DNA of 64,000 nucleotides from Pseudomonas syringae. Lineage in GTDB: Bacteria; Pseudomonadota; Gammaproteobacteria; Pseudomonadales; Pseudomonadaceae. The stretch covers positions 1-64,000 of the forward strand of contig NZ_WKEQ01000026.1 of NCBI RefSeq assembly GCF_021605415.1. Direction: 5' to 3'. The translations under genes and the position numbers were made by a program. This document shows positions 51,757-60,562 of this stretch, in pieces; the stretch's first letter is position 1; each line of letters opens with the position of its first letter. Below the pieces are notes generated by a model, which saw nothing but the letters and a program-made list of their open reading frames with translations, was not told the DNA's origin and did not search any database.

Positions 51757-52782
51757 CTAAGGATTGCGCACCTTGTCGAGCACCGCCAGCGAGCGCGAAG
51801 CGTTCAAGACCAGGCCGTAACTGAGTTTGTCGTAGGTGCGGAATACCATCAGTAAACCGGCGCGCTCATCGGGAATCTTCAATGGCTGGCCAGTGACACG
51901 GTCGCGCACGGTTTCGCCGGTTTTCATCACCTCCAGCACGTTGCCCTCGGCCAGGCCGTCACGCTTGCCTTTGTTCAATGTGACCACGTCCATGACGCCA
52001 ATCTGCGTGACGCCGCGAGGCACATCGATGATCACGCCGTTGATGTCGGTTTGCGGGGCGCTGGGCATGAAGGTCGAATTGATCGAACGTTCTTCGCCGC
52101 TGAACAAGCGGTCGCCGAGGCGCACTTCCTGGGTCGTGCGTTGCAGGGCGAGAGTGGCGATATCGCCTTCGGTCGCGACAATTTCACCGCCGCCGATGTC
52201 ATCGGCGTTGATCCCCAGGAACTCCTTGCTCGCTGGATCGGTGTAGACCTTGCCCTGGCGGAAAATCCCGTAGACCGGCTGCTCGGGGTCGAAGTGGCCG
52301 CGAGCGAAGATGCGATCGCCAGTGCCGCTGAGCACCCGTTCGGCATCCCCGGCGACGATGTAAGGCGCCTTGTCGAAGTCCTCGACCTTGTCGACGATGC
52401 GGTTACTAAGCAGAAAGCTGTCGATCGCTTTGAGCGGAATGCTTGGAATCGCCTCGGCCACCGGGCTGGTGCGGATCCGTGGCGACAGTTTGATCGTACC
52501 GCGCGTCGCCCCGCGATTGAGGGTCAGCCGGGGCTGGCCGTCGACGTAAGTGAGCGTCAAGGTGTCGCCAGGATAGATCAGGTTGGGGTTTTCAATCCGC
52601 GGATTGGCCCGCCACAGCTGCGGCCACTGCCAAGGTTCGCGCAGGTATTTGCCGGAAATGTCCCAGAGCGTGTCCCCCGAAACCACCGTGTATTGCTGTG
52701 GAAAACCTTCCTTGAGTTGCACTTGCCCGTGCGCGATGCCGGCCGAGGCCAGAAGCAGCAGGGCGAGTAGTGATTTCCTCAT
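51757..52782 (-). CDS. tsaP: LysM-domain protein, TsaP-like
   Basis: A 341-residue exported protein. The signal peptide ends at IAHG near residue 19, a LysM domain covers ~30-80 (QYTVVSGDTLWDISGKYL, then NLIYPGDTLTL), and a FlgT-like C-terminal part follows (INGVIIDVPRGVTQIGVMDVV, VMKTGETVRDRVTG). By position it matches PA0020, TsaP, which binds peptidoglycan and anchors the type IV pilus secretin. It is divergent from def across 168 bases. Confidence 0.87.
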   Translation of the reverse strand: MRKSLLALLLLASAGIAHGQVQLKEGFPQQYTVVSGDTLWDISGKYLREPWQWPQLWRANPRIENPNLIYPGDTLTLTYVDGQPRLTLNRGATRGTIKLSPRIRTSPVAEAIPSIPLKAIDSFLLSNRIVDKVEDFDKAPYIVAGDAERVLSGTGDRIFARGHFDPEQPVYGIFRQGKVYTDPASKEFLGINADDIGGGEIVATEGDIATLALQRTTQEVRLGDRLFSGEERSINSTFMPSAPQTDINGVIIDVPRGVTQIGVMDVVTLNKGKRDGLAEGNVLEVMKTGETVRDRVTGQPLKIPDERAGLLMVFRTYDKLSYGLVLNASRSLAVLDKVRNP

Positions 52783-52950
52783 GCGGTGAATCCCTTTATT
52801 ATGTGCGTTCGCGTAAAACGCCAGAGCCCCCGTGGCTCGCCCCTTGCTCTTTTGAAGAACCGGGAGCTACGTTTTACAACGGTAGCCTGCATCTTCGGAC
52901 CCGCCAGGCCATCGACCCGACTTTACTTCACACGTGCATCAATCAAGCTT

Positions 52951-53457
52951 ATGGCCATTTTGAACATCCTCGAATTTCCTGACCCGCGCCTGCGCACCAT
53001 TGCCAAACCGGTGGACGCAGTGGACGACGAAGTGCGTCAGTTGGTCGATGATATGTTTGAAACAATGTATGAAGCGCCGGGCATCGGCCTCGCCGCGACC
53101 CAGGTCAACGTGCACAAACGTATCGTCGTGATGGACCTCTCCGAAGACCGCACCGAACCCCGGGTGTTCATCAACCCCGAGTTCGAGCCGCTGACCGAAG
53201 ACATGGATCAGTATCAGGAAGGCTGCCTCTCGGTGCCGGGCTTCTACGAAAACGTCGACCGCCCGCAAAAAGTCAAAATCAAGGCGCTGGATCGCGACGG
53301 CCAACCTTACGAACTGATCGCCGAAGGCCTGCTCGCGGTGTGCATCCAGCACGAATGCGACCACCTCAACGGCAAATTGTTCGTTGATTACCTGTCCACG
53401 CTCAAGCGCGACCGCATCAAGAAGAAGCTCGAAAAGCTTCACCGCCAGAACGCTTGA
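52951..53457 (+). CDS. def: peptide deformylase
   Basis: A 168-residue metalloenzyme that removes the formyl group from nascent proteins. All three motifs are present: GIGLAATQVN, EGCLSVPG (metal Cys) and QHECDHLNG (metal His residues and Glu). The start MAILNILEFPDPRLR at ATG 52951 matches the family; a longer frame runs back to 52786 and has no support. It opens the def-fmt-rsmB-trkA group. The upstream ribosome site is weak (AATCAAGCTT). Confidence 0.96.
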   Translation: MAILNILEFPDPRLRTIAKPVDAVDDEVRQLVDDMFETMYEAPGIGLAATQVNVHKRIVVMDLSEDRTEPRVFINPEFEPLTEDMDQYQEGCLSVPGFYENVDRPQKVKIKALDRDGQPYELIAEGLLAVCIQHECDHLNGKLFVDYLSTLKRDRIKKKLEKLHRQNA

Positions 53458-53468
53458 TGCCCCTCTTC

Positions 53469-53498
53469 AAAGGCTTGCTGCGGCAAGCCTTTTTCTTT
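53469..53498 (+). terminator. terminator or attenuator between def and fmt
   Basis: AAAGGCTTGC and GCAAGCC pair as a 7-bp GC-rich stem with a TGCG loop, flanked by A and followed by TTTTTCTTTT. Being inside a probable operon, it may only partly stop transcription. Confidence 0.75.
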
Positions 53499-53527
53499 TC
53501 CAGATGTTTTGCAACAGAGAGCCCTTC

Positions 53528-54487
53528 ATGACTGAGCCACTGCGCATTGTCTTTGCCGGCACCCCGGAGTTCGCTGCCGAACACCTTAAGGCCTTGCTGG
53601 ACAGCCCTTACGAGATCGTTGCGGTCTACACCCAACCGGATCGTCCGGCGGGGCGCGGGCAAAAACTGATGCCGAGCCCGGTCAAGCAACTGGCCCTGGA
53701 GCACAACATTCAAGTGTTGCAGCCGCCGACGTTGCGCAACGCAGACGCTCAGGCCGAACTGGCCGCGCTGAAGCCTGACTTGATGGTGGTGGTCGCCTAC
53801 GGCCTGATCCTGCCGCAAGTGGTGTTGGATATTCCGCGTCTGGGCTGCATCAACAGCCACGCCTCGTTGCTGCCACGCTGGCGCGGTGCGGCGCCGATCC
53901 AGCGCGCGGTCGAGCACGGCGATGCCGAGAGCGGCGTGACGGTGATGCGCATGGAAGCAGGTCTCGACACCGGGCCGATGCTGCTCAAGGTCGTCACGCC
54001 GATCAGCGCCGAAGACACCGGCGGCAGTCTCCACGACCGACTCGCCGAAATGGGCCCGCCGGCCGTGGTGCAAGCCATTGCCGGTCTCGCCGCCGGCACG
54101 CTGGAAGGCGAAGTGCAGGACGACAGCCTCGCCACCTACGCCCACAAACTGAACAAAGACGAAGCGCGCATTGACTGGAACCGCCCGGCGGTGGAACTGG
54201 AACGTCTCGTGCGCGCTTTCAATCCGTGGCCGATCACCCATAGCACGCTGAATGGCGAAGCGCTGAAAGTGTTGGCGGCAACGCTCGCCGAAGGCACAGG
54301 CGCGCCGGGGGAAATCCTCAGCGCCAGCAAGGACGGGCTGATCGTCGCCTGCGGTGAACAAGCCCTGTGCCTGACCCGACTGCAATTGCCCGGCGGCAAG
54401 GCGCTGAATTTCAGCGATCTGTTCAACAGTCGCCGTGAGAAATTCGCTGTCGGCACCGTGCTCGGCGCCGAGGTGGCCGCGCAATGA
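53528..54487 (+). CDS. fmt: methionyl-tRNA formyltransferase
   Basis: A 319-residue enzyme that formylates initiator Met-tRNA. The N-terminal catalytic domain has IVFAGTPEFAAEHL, the folate-binding VAYGLILPQVVLD, the HASLLPRWRGAAPIQRA signature with catalytic His, and the downstream DTGPML. The C-terminal OB-fold part ends EKFAVGTVLGAEVA. I chose ATG 53528; the longer frame overlaps def. Its TGA overlaps the rsmB start (ATGA). Confidence 0.96.
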   Translation: MTEPLRIVFAGTPEFAAEHLKALLDSPYEIVAVYTQPDRPAGRGQKLMPSPVKQLALEHNIQVLQPPTLRNADAQAELAALKPDLMVVVAYGLILPQVVLDIPRLGCINSHASLLPRWRGAAPIQRAVEHGDAESGVTVMRMEAGLDTGPMLLKVVTPISAEDTGGSLHDRLAEMGPPAVVQAIAGLAAGTLEGEVQDDSLATYAHKLNKDEARIDWNRPAVELERLVRAFNPWPITHSTLNGEALKVLAATLAEGTGAPGEILSASKDGLIVACGEQALCLTRLQLPGGKALNFSDLFNSRREKFAVGTVLGAEVAAQ

Positions 54488-55794
54488 ACCCGCGTCTGGC
54501 CGCCGCCAAGGCACTCGCCGCCGTGCTCAGCGGCAAAGCCTCGCTGAACAGTTCGTTGCCGACGCAACTGGACAAAGTCGAGGATCGCGATCGCGGTTTC
54601 ACTCAGGATCTGGCGTTCGGCACCGCCCGTTGGCAGCCGCGTCTGTCGGCGCTGGCGGCCAAGTTGTTGCAGAAGCCGTTCAAGACCGCCGACGCCGATG
54701 TCGAGGCGTTGCTGCTGGTCGGTCTCTACCAATTGCTCTACACCCGCGTGCCGCCGCATGCCGCCATCGGTGAAACCGTCGGTTGCGCCGACAAGCTGAA
54801 AAAGCCGTGGGCCAAGGGCTTGCTCAACGCCGTCCTGCGCAGCGCCCAACGTGACAGCGAAGCGATTTTCGCCGAACTGGAGCGCGATCCCGTGGTACGC
54901 ACCGCTCACCCGCGCTGGCTGCAAAAATCCCTGAAGGCGTTCTGGCCAGAACAGTGGGAGGCGATTTGCGAAGCCAACAACGCGCATCCGCCGATGATTC
55001 TGCGGGTCAACCGTCGTCACCACAGCCGCGATGCCTACCTCGGCTTGCTGACCGACGCCGGCATCGCCGCGACACCCTGCGTTTACAGCCGCGACGGCAT
55101 CATCCTCGACGCCCCCACCGATGTGCGCGGCCTGCCGGGCTTTGCCGAAGGCTGGGTCAGCGTGCAGGACGAAGCCGCGCAACTGGCCGCTGATCTGCTC
55201 GATCTCGCGCCGGGCCAACGGGTGCTCGACGCCTGCTGCGCCCCCGGCGGCAAGACCTGCCACATCCTCGAAGCCGAACCAGCACTCGCCGGTGTGGTGG
55301 CAGTGGATCTGGAGGCCAAGCGTCTGGTGCGCGTGAAAGAAAACCTCGCGCGCCTGGGCCTGGACGCCGAACTGATCGCCGCCGACGGCCGCGAGACCGA
55401 AAAATGGTGGGACGGCAAACCGTTCCAGCGCATCCTGCTCGACGCGCCGTGCTCGGCCACCGGGGTGATCCGCCGCCACCCGGACATCAAGCTCACCCGT
55501 CAGGCCGACGACATCGCCGCCCTCGCGCAGCTGCAAGGCGAACTGCTCGACGCGATGTGGAAGACGCTTGAGGTCGGCGGCATCCTGGTTTATGCCACCT
55601 GCTCGACGCTGCCGACCGAGAATACCGAAGTCATTGCCGCGTTCCTGGAGCGCACGCCTGGCGCGCGGGAGCTCGATCTGGCCACCAGCGCGGGGATCAA
55701 GCAGCCCCATGGGCGCCAATTGCTGGCCCAGCAAGGCGGGCATGACGGGTTCTACTACGCCAAGCTGATCAAGATCGCCGCCGCACGCGGCTAA
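54484..55794 (+). CDS. rsmB: 16S rRNA m5C967 methyltransferase RsmB
   Basis: A 436-residue SAM-dependent methyltransferase with an N-terminal NusB-like RNA-binding domain (~1-140) and a Rossmann core. Motif I is VLDACCAPGGKTCHILE, motif IV LLDAPCSATGVIRRHPD, and motif VI LVYATCS; the two Cys are the usual catalytic and release residues. It is translationally coupled to fmt. The gene is also called sun or rrmB. Confidence 0.95.
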   Translation: MNPRLAAAKALAAVLSGKASLNSSLPTQLDKVEDRDRGFTQDLAFGTARWQPRLSALAAKLLQKPFKTADADVEALLLVGLYQLLYTRVPPHAAIGETVGCADKLKKPWAKGLLNAVLRSAQRDSEAIFAELERDPVVRTAHPRWLQKSLKAFWPEQWEAICEANNAHPPMILRVNRRHHSRDAYLGLLTDAGIAATPCVYSRDGIILDAPTDVRGLPGFAEGWVSVQDEAAQLAADLLDLAPGQRVLDACCAPGGKTCHILEAEPALAGVVAVDLEAKRLVRVKENLARLGLDAELIAADGRETEKWWDGKPFQRILLDAPCSATGVIRRHPDIKLTRQADDIAALAQLQGELLDAMWKTLEVGGILVYATCSTLPTENTEVIAAFLERTPGARELDLATSAGIKQPHGRQLLAQQGGHDGFYYAKLIKIAAARG

Positions 55795-55816
55795 ACGGTT
55801 TTAATGGAGTGACTGG

Positions 55817-57190
55817 ATGAAAATCATCATCCTCGGTGCAGGACAGGTCGGCGGTTCGCTGGCTGAACATCTGGCCAGTGAGGCCAACGACATCACCGTG
55901 GTCGACACCGACGGCGACCGCTTGCGTGACCTCGGCGACCGCCTCGATATCCGCACCGTGCAGGGCCGTGGGTCACTGCCGACGGTGCTGCGCCAGGCCG
56001 GCGCGGACGACGCCGACATGCTGGTGGCGGTGACCAACAGCGACGAAACCAACATGGTTGCCTGTCAGGTCGCTCACACCCTGTTTCACACGCCGACGAA
56101 AATCGCTCGGGTGCGAGAAGCGGCGTACCTGACCCGCGATGAGTTATTCGACAACGAAGCCATCCCGGTCGACGTGCTGATCAGTCCGGAGCAGGTCGTT
56201 ACTAACTACATCAAGCGCCTGATCCAGCATCCGGGCGCCTTGCAGGTGATCGACTTCGCCGGCGGCCAGGCGCAACTGGTGGCGGTGCGCGCCTATTACG
56301 GCGGGCCGCTGGTGGGCCAGCAATTGCGTCAGTTGCGCGAACACATGCCGAATGTCGAAACCCGCGTCGCCGCGATTTTCCGTCGCGACCGGCCGATCCT
56401 GCCGCAAGGCGACACAGTCATCGAAGCGGACGACGAAGTCTTCTTCATCGCCGCTCGTGAGAACATTCGCGCAGTGATGAGTGAAATGCGCCGTCTCGAC
56501 GAAACCTACAAACGCATCGTCATTGCTGGCGGCGGGCAGATCGGTGAACGTCTGGCCGAAGCCATCGAAAGCCGTTATCAGGTGAAGATCATCGAGATGA
56601 GCCCGGCGCGTTGCCGTTATCTCTCCGATACCCTCGACAGCACCGTGGTGTTGCAGGGCAGCGCCTCCGATCGCGACTTGCTGATGGAAGAGAACATCGC
56701 CGACGCCGATATCTTCCTCGCGCTGACCAACGACGACGAAGCCAACATCATGTCGTCGCTGCTGGCCAAACGGCTGGGGGCGAAGAAGGTGATGACGATC
56801 ATCAACAACCCGGCCTACGTCGACCTGATCCAGGGCGGCGACATCGACATTGCCATCAGCCCGCAACTGGCGACCATTGGCACCTTGCTCGCCCACGTGC
56901 GGCGCGGCGATATCGTCAGCGTGCACTCACTGCGACGCGGCGCAGCGGAAGCCATCGAGGCAATTGCCCACGGGGACGCGAAGTCGAGCAAGGTCATCGG
57001 CAAAGCCATCGAAAACATCGGCCTGCCGCCGGGCACCACGATTGGCGCGGTCATCCGCAACGAAGAAGTAATCATCGCCCACGACGATACGGTGATCGAG
57101 ACGGGCGACCATGTGATTCTGTTCCTTGTGGATAAAAAGCACATTCGCGATGTGGAGAAGCTGTTTCATGTGGGGTTGAGCTTCTTCTGA
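55817..57190 (+). CDS. trkA: Trk potassium uptake peripheral protein TrkA
   Basis: A 457-residue cytoplasmic NAD-binding subunit that gates the TrkH/TrkG K+ channel. It has two tandem RCK units: Rossmann motifs IILGAGQVGGSLAEHL (residues 3-18) and IVIAGGGQIGERLAEAI (~234-250), each followed by a TrkA-C subdomain. ATG 55817 has GGAG seven bases upstream. It follows rsmB by 22 bases. No trkH lies in the window. Confidence 0.95.
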   Translation: MKIIILGAGQVGGSLAEHLASEANDITVVDTDGDRLRDLGDRLDIRTVQGRGSLPTVLRQAGADDADMLVAVTNSDETNMVACQVAHTLFHTPTKIARVREAAYLTRDELFDNEAIPVDVLISPEQVVTNYIKRLIQHPGALQVIDFAGGQAQLVAVRAYYGGPLVGQQLRQLREHMPNVETRVAAIFRRDRPILPQGDTVIEADDEVFFIAARENIRAVMSEMRRLDETYKRIVIAGGGQIGERLAEAIESRYQVKIIEMSPARCRYLSDTLDSTVVLQGSASDRDLLMEENIADADIFLALTNDDEANIMSSLLAKRLGAKKVMTIINNPAYVDLIQGGDIDIAISPQLATIGTLLAHVRRGDIVSVHSLRRGAAEAIEAIAHGDAKSSKVIGKAIENIGLPPGTTIGAVIRNEEVIIAHDDTVIETGDHVILFLVDKKHIRDVEKLFHVGLSFF

Positions 57191-57213
57191 GGTTTGCGGC
57201 GGTTGTTCCGGCC

Positions 57214-57308
57214 TCATCGCTGGCAAGCCAGCTCCCACAGGTTTCTCGGTCAGGCCCGAATGCCAAGTACATCAAAATTCCTGTGGGAGCTGGCTTGCCA
57301 GCGATGGC
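57214..57308. repeat. REP pair (GCTGGCTTGCCAGCGAT type)
   Basis: Inverted copies at 57214-57242 and 57280-57308 are near perfect (CATCGCTGGCAAGCCAGC and its complement). It lies between trkA and the TPR gene on the plus strand. Confidence 0.87.
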
Positions 57309-57362
57309 GGCCTAAAAAACACACTGATCTCCACTGACACTCCTCAAGCAAGGAATTCACCG

Positions 57363-57698
57363 ATGCTCGAATCCCTGGAAAAAATGCTCGCCAAGGGTGT
57401 GGATAACTCACTGCTGCGCTTCGGTCTGGGCAAGGGCTATCTGGATCTCGGCGAAAACGCCAAGGCTGCCGAACATTTCCAGCGCTGTGTCGGCTTCGAC
57501 CCGAAATATTCCGCAGCCTGGAAATTGTTGGGCAAGGCGCAACTGGCGCTGGGCGATCACGACGCGGCGCGACAGGCGTGGGAACAGGGTGTCGACGCCG
57601 CTCGGGCCCATGGCGATAAGCAGGCCGAAAAGGAAATGACGGTGTTTTTGAAGAAACTTGATCGTCAGGCGCCGTCGCCTACAGATACTTCAGCGTGA
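57363..57698 (+). CDS. small tetratricopeptide-repeat protein
   Basis: A 111-residue soluble protein with two to three TPR units (LLRFGLGKGYLDLGENAKAAEHF, SAAWKLLGKAQLALGDHDAARQAWEQG). Such small TPR proteins occur at this place near trkA in pseudomonads, with no defined role. CAAGGA lies nine bases before the ATG. Its 3' end overlaps the PilZ gene tail to tail by 20 bases. Confidence 0.82.
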   Translation: MLESLEKMLAKGVDNSLLRFGLGKGYLDLGENAKAAEHFQRCVGFDPKYSAAWKLLGKAQLALGDHDAARQAWEQGVDAARAHGDKQAEKEMTVFLKKLDRQAPSPTDTSA

Positions 57699-57918
57699 TG
57701 CCGTCGGCGTCCACGCCGATCACTTCCATGCGCACCCGTGGGGCGCCGTTCGGCAAGCCCTGAACCTGTCCGTAGACCACGGCGCCCTTGGCTAATGCCG
57801 AGAGTTCAGGGTGCTGGACGTAGACGCCTGTCGGGGACAGGTTGCGGGTTTGTGCAAGGCACTCGCCGAGGGTTTCGTGAGTGATCGTGATGCGGAAGGA
57901 TTTGCGGTAATCGGACAT
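57679..57918 (-). CDS. PilZ-domain protein
   Basis: A 79-residue single-domain PilZ-like protein. MSDYRKSFRITITHETLG begins with an RKxFR-type motif, and LSPTGVYVQHPELSALAKG resembles the second PilZ strand. The classic RxxxR-x20-30-(D/N)xSxxG is only partly kept (NLSPTGVYV has N-x-S-x-x-G), so c-di-GMP binding is plausible but not certain. I chose ATG 57918 over 57972. It converges on the TPR gene. Confidence 0.75.
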   Translation of the reverse strand: MSDYRKSFRITITHETLGECLAQTRNLSPTGVYVQHPELSALAKGAVVYGQVQGLPNGAPRVRMEVIGVDADGITLKYL

Positions 57919-57944
57919 CTTGGTGCGTCCTTGATTGAACGGGT

Positions 57945-58025
57945 TGTGGATAAGCCTTGGGAGCAGGATCAAAAGATCGTCCGATCGCGGCCCGAGCCTT
58001 CGGCGGCTCCTACAGGTTATCCACA
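57945..58025. promoter_or_regulatory. two opposed perfect DnaA boxes flanking a REP-like element
   Basis: TGTGGATAA at 57945-57953 and TTATCCACA at 58017-58025 point toward each other in the 123-bp gap between lpxL and the PilZ gene. Between them is a single REP-like AGATCGTCCGATCGCGGCC with AGCCTTCGGCGGCTCCTACAGG. Adjacent boxes at 57127 and 57398 make four within 0.9 kb. Confidence 0.5.
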
Positions 58026-58041
58026 GAGTGTGCCAAGTTGA

Positions 58042-58929
58042 TCAATACCAGCGTTCTTCGCCAGGTGGACGCTTTTTGAAGCGCTTCATGCTCCACATGT
58101 ATTGGCTTGGGTAGGCAGCGACGTAGCGCTCGACGACTTTGCTCATTGCCGCGCAGGATTCTGCGGTATCGGTGCTGTACATGGCTTCGGGCGCGGCTTC
58201 GAGGATCACTTTGTAGCCGGAGCCGTCGGGCAGGCGCAGGGCATGCAGGAACACGCCGACCGCTTTGCCGCCAGCGAGCATGTTCGGCACAAATTTGCTG
58301 GTCAGCGCCTGGGTGGCGAAGAACGGCACGAAGATTCCGGCGGATTCGGCCGGTTCCGGGTCAGCGGGAATGCCCACTGCACCACCTTTGCGCACTTCCT
58401 TGATGACGCTGAGAATGCCTTCCTTGGTCGACGCCGCCACTTTGTTGCCGAGTTGAACGCGTTGTTTGCGCAGCAATTCATCCACAGCCTTGAGCTTGGG
58501 CGGGCGGTAGAAAATGATCGGTTTGCACTGGCTGCAATAGAAGTGGTTGAGCACTTCCCAGTTGCCCAGGTGACTGGTGATGCCGACCACGCCTTTGCCG
58601 GAGGCGAGGGCGTCCTTGAGCACGTCGAGACCTTCGACCTCGCGCACCAGGTCGATGGATCTCTGGGCCGGCCAAATCCACGCGCAGGCGCTTTCGGTCA
58701 AGGACTTGCCGATGTCTTTCAGGCTCTGCCCGACCAGACGTTCGCGCTCGTCGGGATCCATCTGTGGAAAACATTTCGCCAGATTGATCCGCACCACGTC
58801 GCGGGAACGGTTGGGGGTTTTCCACATGATCCAGCCGATGGCCGAACCCACGGCTTGTACGGCCCGCCACGGTAGCAGGGCAAACAGCCGCAGAGCGCCT
58901 ACCAGCAAGGCGCCTTTAAACTTTTCCAC
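58042..58929 (-). CDS. lpxL: lipid A lauroyl/myristoyl acyltransferase (LpxL/HtrB family)
   Basis: A 295-residue inner-membrane acyltransferase adding a secondary acyl chain to lipid A. The catalytic H-x4-E motif is SHLGNWEVLNHF near residue 119. A hydrophobic N-terminus, GIPADPEPAESAGIFVPFF and a basic C-terminus (KRFKKRPPG) are family-typical. Which chain it transfers cannot be told from sequence. ATG 58929 gives the usual length. The gene stands 40 bases downstream of tag on the same strand. Confidence 0.92.
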   Translation of the reverse strand: MEKFKGALLVGALRLFALLPWRAVQAVGSAIGWIMWKTPNRSRDVVRINLAKCFPQMDPDERERLVGQSLKDIGKSLTESACAWIWPAQRSIDLVREVEGLDVLKDALASGKGVVGITSHLGNWEVLNHFYCSQCKPIIFYRPPKLKAVDELLRKQRVQLGNKVAASTKEGILSVIKEVRKGGAVGIPADPEPAESAGIFVPFFATQALTSKFVPNMLAGGKAVGVFLHALRLPDGSGYKVILEAAPEAMYSTDTAESCAAMSKVVERYVAAYPSQYMWSMKRFKKRPPGEERWY

Positions 58930-58969
58930 AGGTCACTCCTGATCTTGTGCTGTGCGCGAGGCGGCCATT

Positions 58970-59527
58970 CTAACCGCCGTTGGCGAGCAGCGCGTAGCGG
59001 TCGCAGTCCTGCGTGTGATCCATGACCATGCCGGAGGCCTGCATCAACGCGTAGCAGATGGTCGGGCCGACAAAGGTGAAGCCTGCCTTTTTCAGGCCTT
59101 TGCTCATCGCCACGGCCTCGGGCGTAATCGCCGGGACTTCGCTGCGATCCTTGAAATGATTGACCTTCGGCACGCCGCCCACGAATGACCACAACATCGC
59201 CACCGGATCTTCCAGCGCCAGCCAGGCCTGGGCGTTGCGCCGGGCGGCATTGAGTTTAAGGCGATTGCGAATGATGCCGGGGTCGAGCATCAACTCATCG
59301 ATTTCGGCGTCACTCATCTGCGCCACGCGCTGCACGTCAAAGCCGAACAGCACCTCGCGGTAGCGCTCGCGTTTGCGCAGCACGGTGATCCACGACAACC
59401 CGGCCTGGAACCCTTCGAGCAAAAGCAACTCGAACAAACCCTGCGCATCGCGTAGCGGCGTGCCCCACTCCTGATCGTGATAAGCCATGTACAAAGGATC
59501 TTCGGTACACCAAAAGCAGCGTGGCAT
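58970..59527 (-). CDS. tag: 3-methyladenine DNA glycosylase I
   Basis: A 185-residue base-excision repair enzyme. Zinc ligands of the E. coli enzyme are kept: Cys4 (MPRCFW), His17 (MAYHDQEWG) and the C-terminal His and Cys of MDHTQDCDRYA. GFQAGLSWITVLRKRERYRE is the family core. I chose ATG 59527; a much longer frame extends antisense to glyQ and is not credible. It is divergent from glyQ across 81 bases. Confidence 0.94.
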   Translation of the reverse strand: MPRCFWCTEDPLYMAYHDQEWGTPLRDAQGLFELLLLEGFQAGLSWITVLRKRERYREVLFGFDVQRVAQMSDAEIDELMLDPGIIRNRLKLNAARRNAQAWLALEDPVAMLWSFVGGVPKVNHFKDRSEVPAITPEAVAMSKGLKKAGFTFVGPTICYALMQASGMVMDHTQDCDRYALLANGG

Positions 59528-59562
59528 AAGGCTCCAGGGGGCGTGCGCACGACCGAATCGGG

Positions 59563-59568
59563 TATACT
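59563..59568 (+). promoter_or_regulatory. probable -10 element for glyQS
   Basis: TATACT preceded by GG lies 40 bases before the glyQ GTG. No strong -35 is seen 17 bases upstream. The position fits a short-leader housekeeping promoter. Confidence 0.45.
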
Positions 59569-59608
59569 CCCGCTCTTTAAATCGCAGCCCAAGAAACAGG
59601 TGAATTTC

Positions 59609-60562
59609 GTGAGCCAGCCTACGCCAGCCGTGCGTACCTTCCAAGACTTGATCCTCGCCCTCCAGCAATACTGGGCCGAGCAAGGTTGTGTGGTACTTCA
59701 GCCCTACGATATGGAAGTAGGCGCCGGCACTTTCCACACGGCTACATTCCTGCGCGCCATCGGTCCGGAAACCTGGAACGCCGCGTACGTGCAGCCAAGC
59801 CGCCGTCCGACTGACGGCCGCTACGGTGAAAACCCGAACCGTCTGCAACACTACTATCAGTTCCAGGTTGTCCTGAAGCCGAACCCGGACAACTTCCAGG
59901 AACTGTACCTGGGCTCGCTCAAGCACGTCGGCCTCGATCCGCTCGTGCACGATATCCGTTTCGTCGAAGACAACTGGGAATCGCCGACCCTCGGCGCCTG
60001 GGGTCTGGGCTGGGAAGTCTGGCTCAACGGCATGGAAGTCACCCAATTCACTTACTTCCAGCAAGCGGGCGGCATCGAGTGCTACCCGGTGACCGGCGAG
60101 ATCACCTACGGTCTCGAGCGTCTGGCCATGTACCTTCAGGGTGTGGATTCGGTCTACGACCTGGTCTGGGCTGATGGCCCGATGGGCAAAGTGACCTACG
60201 GCGACGTGTTCCACCAGAACGAAGTGGAGCAGTCCACTTACAACTTCGAACACGCCAACGTCGACAAGCTGTTCGAGCTGTTCGATTTCTACGAAAGCGA
60301 AGCCAAGCGCCTGATCGAACTCGACCAGCCGCTGCCGTTGCCGAGCTACGAAATGGTGTTGAAGGCGTCGCACACCTTCAACCTGCTGGATGCGCGCCGG
60401 GCTATTTCCGTGACGGCGCGTCAGCAATACATCCTGCGAGTCCGCACCCTGGCGCGTTCCGTCGCCCAAGCCTACCTGCTGGCCCGCGCCAAGCTGGGCT
60501 TCCCGATGGCGACCCCGGATCTGCGTGACGAAGTACTGGCCAAGCTGGAGGCTGCACAATGA
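59609..60562 (+). CDS. glyQ: glycyl-tRNA synthetase alpha subunit
   Basis: A 317-residue catalytic subunit of the tetrameric glycine-tRNA ligase. Family sequence runs TFQDLILALQQYWAEQGC, QPYDMEVGAGTFHTATFLRA, VQPSRRPTDGRYGENPNRLQ, GLGWEVWLNGMEVTQFTYF. The start is GTG 59609 (VSQPTPAVR), with CAGGTGA eight bases ahead; the longer frame crosses the promoter and overlaps tag. It overlaps glyS by four bases (ATGA), ensuring equal synthesis. Confidence 0.96.
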   Translation: MSQPTPAVRTFQDLILALQQYWAEQGCVVLQPYDMEVGAGTFHTATFLRAIGPETWNAAYVQPSRRPTDGRYGENPNRLQHYYQFQVVLKPNPDNFQELYLGSLKHVGLDPLVHDIRFVEDNWESPTLGAWGLGWEVWLNGMEVTQFTYFQQAGGIECYPVTGEITYGLERLAMYLQGVDSVYDLVWADGPMGKVTYGDVFHQNEVEQSTYNFEHANVDKLFELFDFYESEAKRLIELDQPLPLPSYEMVLKASHTFNLLDARRAISVTARQQYILRVRTLARSVAQAYLLARAKLGFPMATPDLRDEVLAKLEAAQ

